DNA of 64,000 bases from JARFQW01 sp963842955 (GTDB lineage Bacteria; Pseudomonadota; Gammaproteobacteria; Steroidobacterales; XN24). The DNA is taken from the NCBI GenBank assembly GCA_963842955.1, contig CAWJIJ010000006.1, positions 124,001 through 188,000 on the forward strand, given 5' to 3'. The notes beneath the pieces are model-generated. The model was not told where the DNA came from. It did no database searches and saw only the letters and a program-made list of their open reading frames with translations. A program made the position numbers and the translations under genes. Of this stretch, positions 27,029 through 36,001 are shown one piece after another (position 1 is the first letter of the stretch; each line of letters begins with the position of its first letter).

Positions 27029-28639
27029 TTGAAGGAAACGGACGCACTGTTCCAGTCGGGACTGATTGGGGACATCGAGCTACCACACAGGATCGTCATG
27101 GCGCCGCTGACTCGATCGCGCGCCATGCAGCCGGGGAATGTGCCCTATGGCCTGAATGCCCGTTATTACGCCCAGCGCGCCGCATCGGGCGCGCTTATTG
27201 TTTCCGAGGCGGCGCAGATCTCCGAGCAGGGCCAGGGCTACGCGTGGACTCCGGGTATCCATTCCGAGGAACAGGTGCAGGGCTGGCGGCTGGTCACGGA
27301 TGCCGTGCGCCAGGCCGGCGGGCGGGTTTTCTGCCAGCTCTGGCATGTCGGCCGCATTTCCCACTCGAGTTTCCAGCCGGACGGCGGGGCTCCGGTCGCA
27401 CCGTCCGCCCTGCGGCCTGATGGCCAGGCCTTTATCGAGGATACGGATGGCAACGGATCCCTCGTGCCCTTCGAGACGCCGAGGGCCCTGGAGGTTGAAG
27501 AGATCGGGGGGATTGTGGCCGACTACCGGCGGGCTGCGGAAAATGCCCGTCGGGCCGGCTTCGATGGCATCGAGGTCCACGGGGCGAACGGTTACCTGAT
27601 CGACCAGTTCCTGTGCTCGCGGACCAATCGTCGGCACGACAGCTACGGGGGGTCCGTCGACAAGCGGATGCGTTTCCTTCGGGAGGTCCTGGACGCCGTT
27701 CTTGGCGTATGGCCCGCCGGACGGGTCGGGCTGAGACTGTCGCCGCTGGGCAATTTCAACGATATCGACGACGACGATCCGGAGACCCTGTTCGGTCATG
27801 TCGCCGACGCGCTGGATCCCCTGGGCCTGGGCTACCTGCACCTGGTCCGGCACATCAGCGCCGAGGATGAAACGGAACGGCTGACCGAAAGAGGCGAGAA
27901 GATGCTCGGCCTTATCCGGGAACGCTGGACCGGGCCCTTGCTGGCCTGTGGCGCCTTCAGGCCCGAAGAGGCAGCAGCCTGGGTCGCCGAAGGCCGCTGT
28001 GATTTCGCTGTCTTCGGCCGAATGTTTCTCGCCAATCCGGATCTGCCCGCGCGCATTCATAATGGCTGTGAGATGAACTCTCCGGTTCCCGATACCTTCT
28101 ATGGTGGCGGCGCGCAGGGCTATACCGATTATCCGACCCTCGCCCAGGCTGGCGGGGAAGTGCGGCCCGAGACTGTCACCGACTGTGACCGGGCCGGAAT
28201 CCGCCCGGGAAGTGGTGATCCCATGACCGAAGCGGGCCGGATCGCTGTCGTCCGGCGGTTCTGGAACGAGATTTGGAACGCGGGTAACCTCGATGCGCTC
28301 GACGAACTGGTGGAAGACAATTTTGTCCTGCATTCGGCAGGCGAGAATTTCTGGCCACGGCGCGTTTTCAGCGAATGGCTGAGCGAATTCCAGTCGGCGT
28401 TTGATGACCTGGAACTCCGACCCAAGGAGCTTTTTGCCCATCACGACCAGGTTCTCACGCGCTGGTGCCTGGAGGGCCGCCTTACCGGCCGGCTGTTCGG
28501 GCTCGAGGGCCGCGGGCGCCACGTGCGCATGACGGGCATGACGCTCTTTATCGTCCGCGACGGCCGGCTCCGGGAAGGGTGGGTCGAACGGGACGCCCTT
28601 GGGCTGGCCCGGCAGCTGGGCGGTGGCCGGTCGGCCTGA
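27029..28639 (+). CDS. Old-yellow-enzyme family oxidoreductase fused to a SnoaL-like domain
   Basis: The protein has about 536 residues from a TTG start at 27029, seven codons before the family-typical LFQSGLIGDIELPHRIVM; GGGGGGA lies upstream. Residues about 1-360 are an old yellow enzyme (NemA/OPR-like), an FMN ene-reductase, with IEVHGANGYLIDQFL (substrate His and Asn), SRTNRRHDSYGGS and a C-terminal GYTDYP where such proteins normally end. The frame then continues without a stop through a short linker into a SnoaL-like/ester-cyclase-like domain (about 395-530: FWNEIWNAGNLDALDELV, then FSEWLSEFQSAFDD). An in-frame ATG at 28223 could start the second domain independently. The fusion is unusual. 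The substrate is unknown. Confidence 0.8.
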   Translation: MKETDALFQSGLIGDIELPHRIVMAPLTRSRAMQPGNVPYGLNARYYAQRAASGALIVSEAAQISEQGQGYAWTPGIHSEEQVQGWRLVTDAVRQAGGRVFCQLWHVGRISHSSFQPDGGAPVAPSALRPDGQAFIEDTDGNGSLVPFETPRALEVEEIGGIVADYRRAAENARRAGFDGIEVHGANGYLIDQFLCSRTNRRHDSYGGSVDKRMRFLREVLDAVLGVWPAGRVGLRLSPLGNFNDIDDDDPETLFGHVADALDPLGLGYLHLVRHISAEDETERLTERGEKMLGLIRERWTGPLLACGAFRPEEAAAWVAEGRCDFAVFGRMFLANPDLPARIHNGCEMNSPVPDTFYGGGAQGYTDYPTLAQAGGEVRPETVTDCDRAGIRPGSGDPMTEAGRIAVVRRFWNEIWNAGNLDALDELVEDNFVLHSAGENFWPRRVFSEWLSEFQSAFDDLELRPKELFAHHDQVLTRWCLEGRLTGRLFGLEGRGRHVRMTGMTLFIVRDGRLREGWVERDALGLARQLGGGRSA

Positions 28640-28766
28640 ACGGAACCTTGGCCTTCCTGCCCTGTCTCCCCTCAGGGCGCAGACCCGGACTGTTTGATTG
28701 GGTGATCCGAATCCAGCCATGGGTTTTCCGGCTCTGGGCACTGGATAGACCTCCCTTTTCGGCCCA

Positions 28767-28783
28767 TTGACCGGTTCGGTCAA
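28767..28783. repeat. 17-bp inverted repeat, possible operator
   Basis: TTGACCG-GTT-CGGTCAA is a perfect 7-bp inverted repeat with a 3-base spacer, about 95 bases before the orphan gene at 28877. Its size and symmetry fit a binding site for a dimeric regulator. No TetR- or GntR-like gene is adjacent. Confidence 0.5.
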
Positions 28784-28876
28784 CACAGCGAAGCCGCCTG
28801 CCAAGCCGCAGCGGGCCGGCGAACCTAATCTGTTGCTCATCCCGCCGGGACATCCGGCGACACCCTGACGAGCACG

Positions 28877-29347
28877 ATGGAGATCAAAGCAATGCAGATG
28901 GGAGAGGACATCGTTCGAATCGGTACCGTGTTGCGCAACCGGATGGCCCGTGGCTGGCTGGACGGCGACCCGGAGAGCCTGATCATTCGCCCTCTGGCCA
29001 CGGCCAACCGCTGGTACGTCATTCAGTACGAGAATGAGGATGGGCGCCAGTTCTGGGAAGTTGATGCGAGCAAGCCCGGCATTGTCCTGGTGCCGGCCGG
29101 TAGGCCACGGGGCAGCACGGACCGCTCCGATCACCATGTCTCGAACATCGTACGGGTGATCAAAAGCCATCACGCCGAGGACACGAAGCGGGCTCAGCTG
29201 GGCCATTACCGCAGCGTGGCGGAAAGGGAAGGATTTGATTTCCTGACCCTGTTCCAGCTGGCTGCAAGGGTTCTCGGAAACACCGATCTGGACATGGAAG
29301 AAGTGATGACCGGGGGCGAGGTGGTCGAAATGGCGCGGGCCGCCTGA
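28877..29347 (+). CDS. Hypothetical protein (156 aa)
   Basis: The protein has 156 residues with no signal peptide or membrane segment. The first half has a beta-rich pattern (SLIIRPLATANRWYVIQYEN, FWEVDASKPGIVLV); the second half is helical and charged, ending in EEVMTGGEVVEMARAA. The start at 28877 has no good site; an alternative ATG at 28892 has GGAG nine bases upstream. I do not recognise a family. It is a single-gene unit, with an inverted repeat upstream and a strong terminator downstream. Confidence 0.65.
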   Translation: MEIKAMQMGEDIVRIGTVLRNRMARGWLDGDPESLIIRPLATANRWYVIQYENEDGRQFWEVDASKPGIVLVPAGRPRGSTDRSDHHVSNIVRVIKSHHAEDTKRAQLGHYRSVAEREGFDFLTLFQLAARVLGNTDLDMEEVMTGGEVVEMARAA

Positions 29348-29397
29348 TCGGCGCCGCAGACCCCTCGATTTCGGGGCTTCGCAAGCTTCACTCGAAT

Positions 29398-29442
29398 CGC
29401 CCTCGTCGGGCCGGCATTCGCCGGGCCGGCGAGGGCGTTTTT
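29398..29442 (+). terminator. Rho-independent terminator
   Basis: An 18-bp arm pair (29398-29415 with 29420-29437, one mismatch and one G-T pair, loop ATTC) is followed by TTTTT. It ends the gene at 28877. Confidence 0.88.
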
Positions 29443-29544
29443 CGTATGGCGGGACCCGCTTGTGCCGGCGGCCCGCCACGACGGGTCTGGCGACTGGTCT
29501 AGACTCTGGGGAATGGGCAATCCGCCAGCCTCAGGGGAGGGGCC

Positions 29545-30345
29545 ATGAGCGAGACAGAGAATCCCGCCACGCCGCCGTCAGATCAGCAAGCCTTTGTCGC
29601 GCCCTGCCGGACGCTCACGCCCGGAGCACCGTTCCGCTGGCTGGGGGCCGGCTGGCGGGACCTGACCGCCGCCCCCGGGCAGAGCCTTGCCTGGGGTGTT
29701 TTTGTCCTTGCCCTTTCGTGGGGTGTGAGCCTGCTGGCTTTCGGGCTGGGCCGGTACATGCTCTTGCTGAGCGTTCTGTCAGGCTTCGTCTTTATCGGCC
29801 CGCTTCTCGCCGTCGCTCTGTACTCCATCAGCTCCCAGCTGGAGCGGGGGCGGGTGCCCACGTTTCAGCGCAGCGTCCTGGAGGCGCGCCGCCATCTCTC
29901 CAACTGCATGGTGTTTGCCCTGGTACTGCTCGTGATCTTCCTGGTCTGGGCCCGGGCCGCCTCGATGGTGCACGTGTTCTTTCCGGTGGAGGCGGATCCA
30001 GACTGGCATGCGCTGAGCCGCTTTCTCTTCATCGGCTCGGCGGTGGGCTCCATCTTCGCCGCCATCACGTTTGCCGCCAGCGCCTTCTCCCTGCCGATGA
30101 TCATGGACAGGAAGGTGGATACGGTGACGGCCGTCGTCACGAGCGTGAATGCGGCGCTACGGAACAAGTGGGTCATGGCCATCTGGATCGGCCTGATCGT
30201 CCTGTGCATCGCTGTGGGATTTGCGACCGCGTTTCTCGGCATGGTCGTGCTCTTCCCGCTCATCGGGCATGCGACCTGGCATAGCTACCGGGAGACCATC
30301 GACGCCTCGGCCTGGCCCCGTCACGACGCGCCCGGTGTGGCCTGA
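29545..30345 (+). CDS. DUF2189 integral membrane protein
   Basis: The protein has 266 residues with about six membrane helices after a 40-residue soluble N-terminus. It matches DUF2189, a family of unknown function, with the typical FRWLGAGWRDLTAAPGQSLA opening, FVFIGPLLAVALYSISSQLE and the late SLPMIMDRKVDTVTAVVTS. GGGGAGGGG lies just before the ATG. It sits in the inner membrane and is transcribed alone. Confidence 0.82.
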   Translation: MSETENPATPPSDQQAFVAPCRTLTPGAPFRWLGAGWRDLTAAPGQSLAWGVFVLALSWGVSLLAFGLGRYMLLLSVLSGFVFIGPLLAVALYSISSQLERGRVPTFQRSVLEARRHLSNCMVFALVLLVIFLVWARAASMVHVFFPVEADPDWHALSRFLFIGSAVGSIFAAITFAASAFSLPMIMDRKVDTVTAVVTSVNAALRNKWVMAIWIGLIVLCIAVGFATAFLGMVVLFPLIGHATWHSYRETIDASAWPRHDAPGVA

Positions 30346-30374
30346 AACCTGACGAACCTCCCAAAAAAACCGGC

Positions 30375-30402
30375 TTGCCGTATGCTAGGGTTCTAATATA
30401 AA
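30375..30402 (+). promoter_or_regulatory. Probable sigma-70 promoter of the Asp-box protein gene
   Basis: TTGCCG (30375-30380) and TATAAA (30397-30402) are 16 bases apart. The predicted start of transcription, near 30409, leaves a short leader before the ATG at 30427. Confidence 0.5.
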
Positions 30403-30426
30403 GGATCACGAAGGCAAGGATGCAGG

Positions 30427-32655
30427 ATGCCTCTGCAAATTGGCCCGACCCGGGCTCATCAGTCGCCGTCGGTAGTCCCACGGAGTGGGGGCAGGGTGGA
30501 AGCCCTGACACAGGATTTCGTATCACGCCGTAGTACTCGAGCCGGCGCGTTGGCTGTGCTGGCGGTTCTGATACTCCTGGTGCCATTTCCGGCAAGTTCC
30601 CACACGCCTCACGATCCGGTGAATTTTCTCGCCCTGTCGGATGCTTTCGATGCGGATGGCACGGCATTTATCGTCGTTCATAACGAACTCAAGAGAACCC
30701 TCGACGGCGGTGCTACCTGGCACCGGCTGGAACAGGGGATCTGCGGGCTGGGTCGGTTCAGCGGTCTGGCCGCATCCCGGCACTTCTCGGCGGACCGCAG
30801 CCTGGTCGTTTCCCGAACGGGCGATGGGCTGTATGTCAGTCATGACGGTGGCGACACCTGGCGGCGGCTGACGATCCTGCCCCGGGGGCTTGGGCCGGTC
30901 AACGTCGTCTCGGGTTCCGGCCCACAGAATACGCCGGCGGGTTTTGCGGCCATCGCCCCCGACGGGCGGGTCGTAGTCTCTGAAGATGCGGGCATGAGCT
31001 GGGTGTCCATTCCGTCGCCTGCGGCTTCCGCTACGAGTCTCGCCATGGCGACCGGCTCAGATGGAGAATTGCGACTGGCCCTGGGTACGGCCGACGGTGC
31101 CGCATTCCATTCGGCCGATCGCGGCCTGACCTGGGATCGGGTCGCGCCCGGAGTGGCCGAGGAGCCTGTCGTGATGCTGGCGTTCGAGTCCGGCATCGAG
31201 GCGAGTCTCGTCGGTCTTTCCGCCTCGGGCGAGGCGTTTCGCTGGCACCCCTCGTGTGCGGCGGATCCGGATTGCGCGGGGTCTGGCCTGGATCGACTGG
31301 GTGACGCGGGTGGATCGGTTTCCGCCGGCTATCTCAGCGTGCGTGGTGACTCTGCCGGCCAGCTCGTTGCGGCCAGGCGCAGCGGAGAGATTGTGGGGGG
31401 TCCCGCCGGGGCCCGGTGGATGCCTCAACCCGCCGGGGCCGTACCCTACGAGGGTCAGGCCGACAAATTCGAACTGCCCCAGGTTACGCAGATATCCCGC
31501 TGGGCGGGGGACGGCCTGTGCGCGGCGGCTTTCTCCGGACTCTACTGTAGTTCGGCAGACGATCCCCGACTGGCCGAATTGGAGAGCATTGACCCTCATG
31601 AAATAACCGGCCTGGCCCTGGCGCCGGACAGCGAGGGTCGTTCCGTGGCCGTGGCGACCTTCAACGCCGGCGGCTGGGTCAGCCATGACGGCGGGGAGTC
31701 CTGGGCGCGTCTTCCCCCGGGAGCTGTCACAGACCATTTCTGGGCTGTTACCTGGCCGCCCGCGGCCTGCGGCATCGCCGGCCCGGTCTTCGTGGGTAAT
31801 CGGGGGCTGATCTGGTTCGACCCGGCGGCGAACGCCTGGAATCTGACGACGCCCCGCAACGGTGCTCCCGATTTTTCCGACCGGGTCCTTGGCCTGTGGC
31901 GGCGCATGACCCAGGACGAGTCGCCCCCGAAACCCCGCCCCAAGGTGTTCGGCACGGTGGCCAGCTCCGGTGTCGCGGCAAACGACTGCCGGATACTCAT
32001 GGGAACCCGCTACGAAGGGGTCTGGAGCTACGATCTGACCGGCGACGAATGGGACGCCCTGGGGCCATCGAAGCAGCGCACCCGGGTCGCCTCAATCGTT
32101 CGGGAGGCGGGCCGCCACGGCCTGGTGGCCAGCTTTGTCGGCCGGGGCCTCTACGGGTTCGGGAATGATCGGGAATGGGTTCCCCTCACTGGTGAGCTGC
32201 CGGCGGCCGCGACGAGGGCCCGTCCCTTCGGCGCCTTCAAGGCCGCTCAGGCTGCGCGATTCGAGGGGGCTGGCGGGGTGCTGCTGTATGGATCGGCGGC
32301 GGGTTTGTATGTGCGCTCCGGCAACGGCCTCTGGTCAGGGCCCGTCAATGCAGCCTCGGCCGAACCGGATGTGATCAGCAATCCGGTGGATTCGGTCGCT
32401 GTTATTGCCGACGCGGCAGGAAACCCGTTTTACCTGGTATCGATCCGCGGCAGGGGGCTGTTTTTCAGCCGCCGGCCGGACGACGATTACGCGCCCGCCC
32501 GGCTCGGGGCCGACCGTCTGATGCCTGGCGTTCGCTGGATCGTCCCCGCGGCTGACGCCCGGGATACGGGCGTCGTTATCGCCGCAAGCCCCGAGGGACT
32601 CTATCGTTCTGCGGATGGGGGTCAGACCTGGGCGGAGCTCGGGCGGCCCCGGTAG
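30427..32655 (+). CDS. Exported Asp-box beta-propeller protein
   Basis: The protein has 742 residues. A hydrophobic export segment (residues about 40-58, ALAVLAVLILLVPFPASS) follows a long N-terminal stretch; a GTG at 30496 would give a more usual signal peptide, while 30427 has AAGGA six bases upstream. The mature part carries several S/T-x-D-G-G-x-T/S-W Asp-box motifs (LDGGATWHRL, HDGGDTWRRL, HDGGESWARL, ADGGQTWAEL), typical of sialidase-like or Ycf48-like propellers. No sialidase Arg triad is evident, so an assembly, binding or adhesive role is more likely than catalysis. It is probably periplasmic or cell-surface. Confidence 0.75.
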   Translation: MPLQIGPTRAHQSPSVVPRSGGRVEALTQDFVSRRSTRAGALAVLAVLILLVPFPASSHTPHDPVNFLALSDAFDADGTAFIVVHNELKRTLDGGATWHRLEQGICGLGRFSGLAASRHFSADRSLVVSRTGDGLYVSHDGGDTWRRLTILPRGLGPVNVVSGSGPQNTPAGFAAIAPDGRVVVSEDAGMSWVSIPSPAASATSLAMATGSDGELRLALGTADGAAFHSADRGLTWDRVAPGVAEEPVVMLAFESGIEASLVGLSASGEAFRWHPSCAADPDCAGSGLDRLGDAGGSVSAGYLSVRGDSAGQLVAARRSGEIVGGPAGARWMPQPAGAVPYEGQADKFELPQVTQISRWAGDGLCAAAFSGLYCSSADDPRLAELESIDPHEITGLALAPDSEGRSVAVATFNAGGWVSHDGGESWARLPPGAVTDHFWAVTWPPAACGIAGPVFVGNRGLIWFDPAANAWNLTTPRNGAPDFSDRVLGLWRRMTQDESPPKPRPKVFGTVASSGVAANDCRILMGTRYEGVWSYDLTGDEWDALGPSKQRTRVASIVREAGRHGLVASFVGRGLYGFGNDREWVPLTGELPAAATRARPFGAFKAAQAARFEGAGGVLLYGSAAGLYVRSGNGLWSGPVNAASAEPDVISNPVDSVAVIADAAGNPFYLVSIRGRGLFFSRRPDDDYAPARLGADRLMPGVRWIVPAADARDTGVVIAASPEGLYRSADGGQTWAELGRPR

Positions 32656-33023
32656 AGCCCCGGATCCCTTGCGTTTCCCCTCGTCAGCTGTGATGCGGCC
32701 TGTTCCATGACGTCAATCAAGGCCTGGCCGGTTTCAGCGGCAATCGTGGCCGCCAGTGCATGGCTATGGATCGCGAGGTTCGAGTCCAGGATGACAGCCT
32801 GCAGGACCCCTTCTCCGGCCAGCACTTCCGCGACAAAACCAACCGGTGCGCCGGAGTCCAGACGCCCCGCTCCCACGACAACCGAAGCCCGGGAATGCCG
32901 GCCCAGATTTTCGTACATGTGAATCTCCAGTCCGCGCATGGAAATACCTTCAGCGCGAATCCAGCGAGCCGCGGACGTCAGCACGGTCGGACTGGATCGG
33001 TATGCTCTCCGGACTTTCGACAT
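32622..33023 (-). CDS. Hypothetical protein (133 aa)
   Basis: The start at 33023 is supported by GGGGGGAG eight bases upstream. The protein has no signal peptide. Its core (SRASVVVGAGRLDSGAPVGF, VLQAVILDSNLAIHSHALAA) has an alternating strand/helix look. I do not recognise the family. Its 3' end overlaps the Asp-box gene by 34 bases on the opposite strand. A divergent 250-base spacer separates it from the AraC-type regulator. Confidence 0.55.
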   Translation of the reverse strand: MSKVRRAYRSSPTVLTSAARWIRAEGISMRGLEIHMYENLGRHSRASVVVGAGRLDSGAPVGFVAEVLAGEGVLQAVILDSNLAIHSHALAATIAAETGQALIDVMEQAASQLTRGNARDPGLYRGRPSSAQV

Positions 33024-33276
33024 CGTGTTTCTCCCCCCTTTGCGTCCCGCCCTTGTCGCCAGTCGATGGCGCAGGGACTGATTGGCGAAGACAGTGTGCC
33101 GGTCATGCGCCGGGACGGCTTGTTGCAATACAGCATAGACCATGCAAAACGCGTCAACCGGGATTTTTCAGGCGGCCGATTGCTTGGGGCTCCCGCAACG
33201 GGAGCGACGCGGGATTGGGAACAGGCGTCAACAGCCGCTATGGTTTGGCGGGTATCCATCCCCGGAGCAAACGGCC

Positions 33277-34287
33277 ATGCGCCACACCCAGCTCGGGTCC
33301 TTGACGGTGCTGCTACTTGACGTTGTCGGCCGTGAATACGGAGTCGATGCCCCCGCGCTCGCCCGGCGAGCGGGTATTCAGCCGGAACGGCTCGAGCGTC
33401 CGGAAGCCCGGCTGCCGGTGGAGAAGATTCGCCTCGTGTGGGAACTCGCCGCCGGGGCCGTCGGCGATCCTGCATTCGGCCTGAGAATCGGGGCGGCCTA
33501 TAGTCCCGCGGCTTCCCAGGCCCTGGGCTTCGCACAGCTCGCGAGCCCGAATCTGCGCCGGGCAATCCAGCTGCTGATCCAGTATCACTCCGTTCTGGAC
33601 ACGAATTTCCGCCCCGTGTTTCTCGAAGGCCCGAAGGAGGGGGTTCTGCGGATGGGGACCTCATCCCTCACCGGCGATACCCTTCCCGAGCTGACCGACG
33701 CCATCATGGCGGCGACCGTGACCATGACGCGCCTGATGAAAGGGCCCGGGTTCACGCCCGAATGGGTGTCGTTCAAGAAACGCGCGCCAGCCGACCGCCG
33801 GCCTTATGAGGACTTTTTCAAGTGCCCGGTGACCTTCTCCGGGGAGCGCAATGCTGTGGCGTTTCTCAACGCATTCCTCGATGAGCCCTTGCCCTATGGA
33901 AATCGCGAACTGGCCATGGAGCAGGAGCGGATCATCGAGCGTTACCTGGCGACGCTTTCCGGCGGCGAGGTCACGCTGAAGGTTCGCGAACACCTGGTCC
34001 GCGGCCTGCAGAACGGGGCGCCGTCGGAGGAGGAGGTCGCGCGCCTGCTCGCCCGCAGCGTCAGCAGTCTGCAGCGGGACCTCCGGGCCGAGGGCACAAA
34101 CTACCGGCAGCTGCTGACAGCGATTCGCCAGGACATCGCCGAGCGAATGCTGGCCGAGGAGCGCCTGTCCATTGCACAGGTCGCGTTCATGACGGGCTAC
34201 GGGGACCAGAGCGCGTTCAGCCGCGCCTTCAAGGTCTGGACCGGCGCCACGCCTTCCGAATATCGCCGGAACAAGGCAGCCGGTTAG
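33277..34287 (+). CDS. AraC-family transcriptional regulator (arabinose-binding-domain type)
   Basis: The protein has 336 residues from the ATG at 33277. Residues about 15-210 match the OruR/ArgR-like N-terminal sensor domain (FGLRIGAAYSPAASQALGF). Residues about 230-335 are the AraC double helix-turn-helix (VARLLARSVSSLQRDLRAEG, LSIAQVAFMTGYGDQSAFSR). The effector is unknown. Neighbours are the divergent hypothetical gene and methylglyoxal synthase, either of which it could control. Confidence 0.88.
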   Translation: MRHTQLGSLTVLLLDVVGREYGVDAPALARRAGIQPERLERPEARLPVEKIRLVWELAAGAVGDPAFGLRIGAAYSPAASQALGFAQLASPNLRRAIQLLIQYHSVLDTNFRPVFLEGPKEGVLRMGTSSLTGDTLPELTDAIMAATVTMTRLMKGPGFTPEWVSFKKRAPADRRPYEDFFKCPVTFSGERNAVAFLNAFLDEPLPYGNRELAMEQERIIERYLATLSGGEVTLKVREHLVRGLQNGAPSEEEVARLLARSVSSLQRDLRAEGTNYRQLLTAIRQDIAERMLAEERLSIAQVAFMTGYGDQSAFSRAFKVWTGATPSEYRRNKAAG

Positions 34288-34335
34288 CCCTGCCGGGGGG
34301 GCTTTGGCGCGGCCGTCAGGCAACAGGAGTACGTT

Positions 34336-34800
34336 TTGGACACGACGCATCGACGTATCGGGCAACGCAAGAACGTGGCGCTGGTTGCTCACGACCACCG
34401 CAAGGCGCAGCTCCTCGGATGGGCCCGGTTGCGGCGGGACCGGCTCGCGAGCCATCAGCTGTTGGGCACCGGCACAACAGGGGTCATGCTGGCCCGTTCG
34501 ACGGGCCTCGAAGTGGATAGCCTGATGAGCGGCCCGCTGGGCGGTGATCAGCAGCTGGGCGCCCGCATTGCCGAAGGCCGGGTTGATGTCCTGATCTTCT
34601 TCTGGGATCCGCTGGAGGCGGTCCCTCACGACCCGGATGTCAAGGCGCTGCTTCGCCTGGCAACTGTCTGGAATATCCCGGTTGCCTGCAATCCTGCCAG
34701 CGCGGATTTTCTTATCGAATCGCCGCTCATGAACGACGTCTACGATACGGAAGTGCCGGACTACGAGGCATATTTTGCCGAACGGACCCGGGACTTCTAG
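34336..34800 (+). CDS. mgsA: Methylglyoxal synthase
   Basis: The protein has 154 residues, the usual length, with a TTG start behind CAGGAG. It keeps the family signature SGPLGGDQQLGARIAEG (catalytic Asp in GGDQQ) and FFWDPLEAVPHDPDVKALLR. It converts dihydroxyacetone phosphate to methylglyoxal plus phosphate, a bypass of lower glycolysis that operates under phosphate limitation. It acts in the cytoplasm. A small hairpin (34810-34816 with 34825-34831) follows without a T-run. Confidence 0.93.
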   Translation: MDTTHRRIGQRKNVALVAHDHRKAQLLGWARLRRDRLASHQLLGTGTTGVMLARSTGLEVDSLMSGPLGGDQQLGARIAEGRVDVLIFFWDPLEAVPHDPDVKALLRLATVWNIPVACNPASADFLIESPLMNDVYDTEVPDYEAYFAERTRDF

Positions 34801-35061
34801 GCCGACTCGACCGGCTTCCTTGCGAGCCGGTGGGCCTCTCCATTCGCCGACATCCCAGCTTCCTCTGCCAGCCTCCCGGGAGCGCCCGCTCTGAACGGTC
34901 GGGATGCCTTCCAGGGCCCAGGCCGCCTGCCACGCCCGCTTGCTGAGCCATAACTGGTCATTTCGACCGGTAACTTCCCCTTGCGGAGCGCGCCCGATGG
35001 GCCGACGCTGACGCAGCGGTCGGCAATTCGGCCGACGGCTGTTTCGGCAAGGAGGCTGAAC

Positions 35062-35904
35062 ATGAAACGACTTTGTCCTGGCTGGGCCCTCGTGGCCCTT
35101 GCCGCCCTGGGAGGTGGCGCGGAGGCTGCCTCGGCCGCTCCCGCCATCGTGTCCTGTCACGGTTGCACGGATTCCCAGGCCAAGCGGGCCGCCAGCGCCC
35201 AGGTGCCCATATCGGCCCGTGCCGGCGTATACGATGTCTATGTGGTGAATAGTCCAGCGCAAAAACTGCTTCGCTTCCGTATCACCGCTGAACGCGAGCC
35301 GGGCATGCGCCGTAACTACGCGCGCAAGGCGACGCCGGCGGCGGGTTACAAGAGGGAATTCAACAACTGGGTGTCGGCCTGGCACGGGGTGCGCAATGAG
35401 CTCAAGCCCGGTGTGCGCCTGCCCGCTGACTTTCCGGTGGGATCGGCAACCGAGGTCTTTATGAGCCGGTCGCAGGAACGCAAAGTGGCGCAGGCACTTA
35501 ATCGGGACCTGTTCGTGCTGATTGGGGGGCTGGCCGGTTCGACACTACAGACGGTCGGGGAGGCCGTGTTCAGCGCCCGGGTTTTTGCCACGGTTGAGTT
35601 CCCGGACGGAACAACGGCGATGTTCGACATCGTCGGTGTGGACCCCCTGGACGGTGACTTCGAGATGCTCAGATTCGAATACCGAAAGGGTTCCGCCCGG
35701 GATTCGGAAGGAAACGCCATTCCCGATCGGGTCGCGGCATTCGACAGTCACGAGGGGACCTATCGAGTGCGGGACAATCTTGATCGGCTGGTACAGATGA
35801 TTCGATTGTTCGGTATCACGATCCGCGAGGAGCCGAAGCTGCCGTCGACCATCGTCTGCGTTCGGACCGCGGCCGAGCGTTACTGCTGGGTCAGGAAGCC
35901 CTGA
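35062..35904 (+). CDS. Secreted protein of unknown function (280 aa)
   Basis: AAGGAGG lies six bases before the ATG. A signal peptide (MKRLCPGWALVALAALGGGA...) is followed by a CHGC pair near residue 33, a possible disulfide or metal-binding turn. The central part (residues about 95-200) is rich in strands, and another Cys pair is near the end (CVRTAAERYC). No domain is recognised. The 260 bases upstream hold no gene. Confidence 0.75.
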   Translation: MKRLCPGWALVALAALGGGAEAASAAPAIVSCHGCTDSQAKRAASAQVPISARAGVYDVYVVNSPAQKLLRFRITAEREPGMRRNYARKATPAAGYKREFNNWVSAWHGVRNELKPGVRLPADFPVGSATEVFMSRSQERKVAQALNRDLFVLIGGLAGSTLQTVGEAVFSARVFATVEFPDGTTAMFDIVGVDPLDGDFEMLRFEYRKGSARDSEGNAIPDRVAAFDSHEGTYRVRDNLDRLVQMIRLFGITIREEPKLPSTIVCVRTAAERYCWVRKP

Positions 35905-36001
35905 CATGGGCGCCGGGCGGCCCCCGCCGCCCGGCGATTTCTGAATGCCGATGCCCTCGCGCGGCGGGTGCCGGCGCATGACGAATCGGGGAGGGAAGCT
36001 C

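Noticed and set aside
27080..29479. Long minus-strand open frame (799 codons) across the OYE/SnoaL gene
   Set aside because: It is antisense to a clearly conserved protein, and its translation shows no family motif. High GC makes long stop-free antisense frames common here.
34801..35061. Possible gene in the 260-base gap after mgsA
   Set aside because: There is only a short hairpin and no frame with a ribosome binding site; frames here have no motif.
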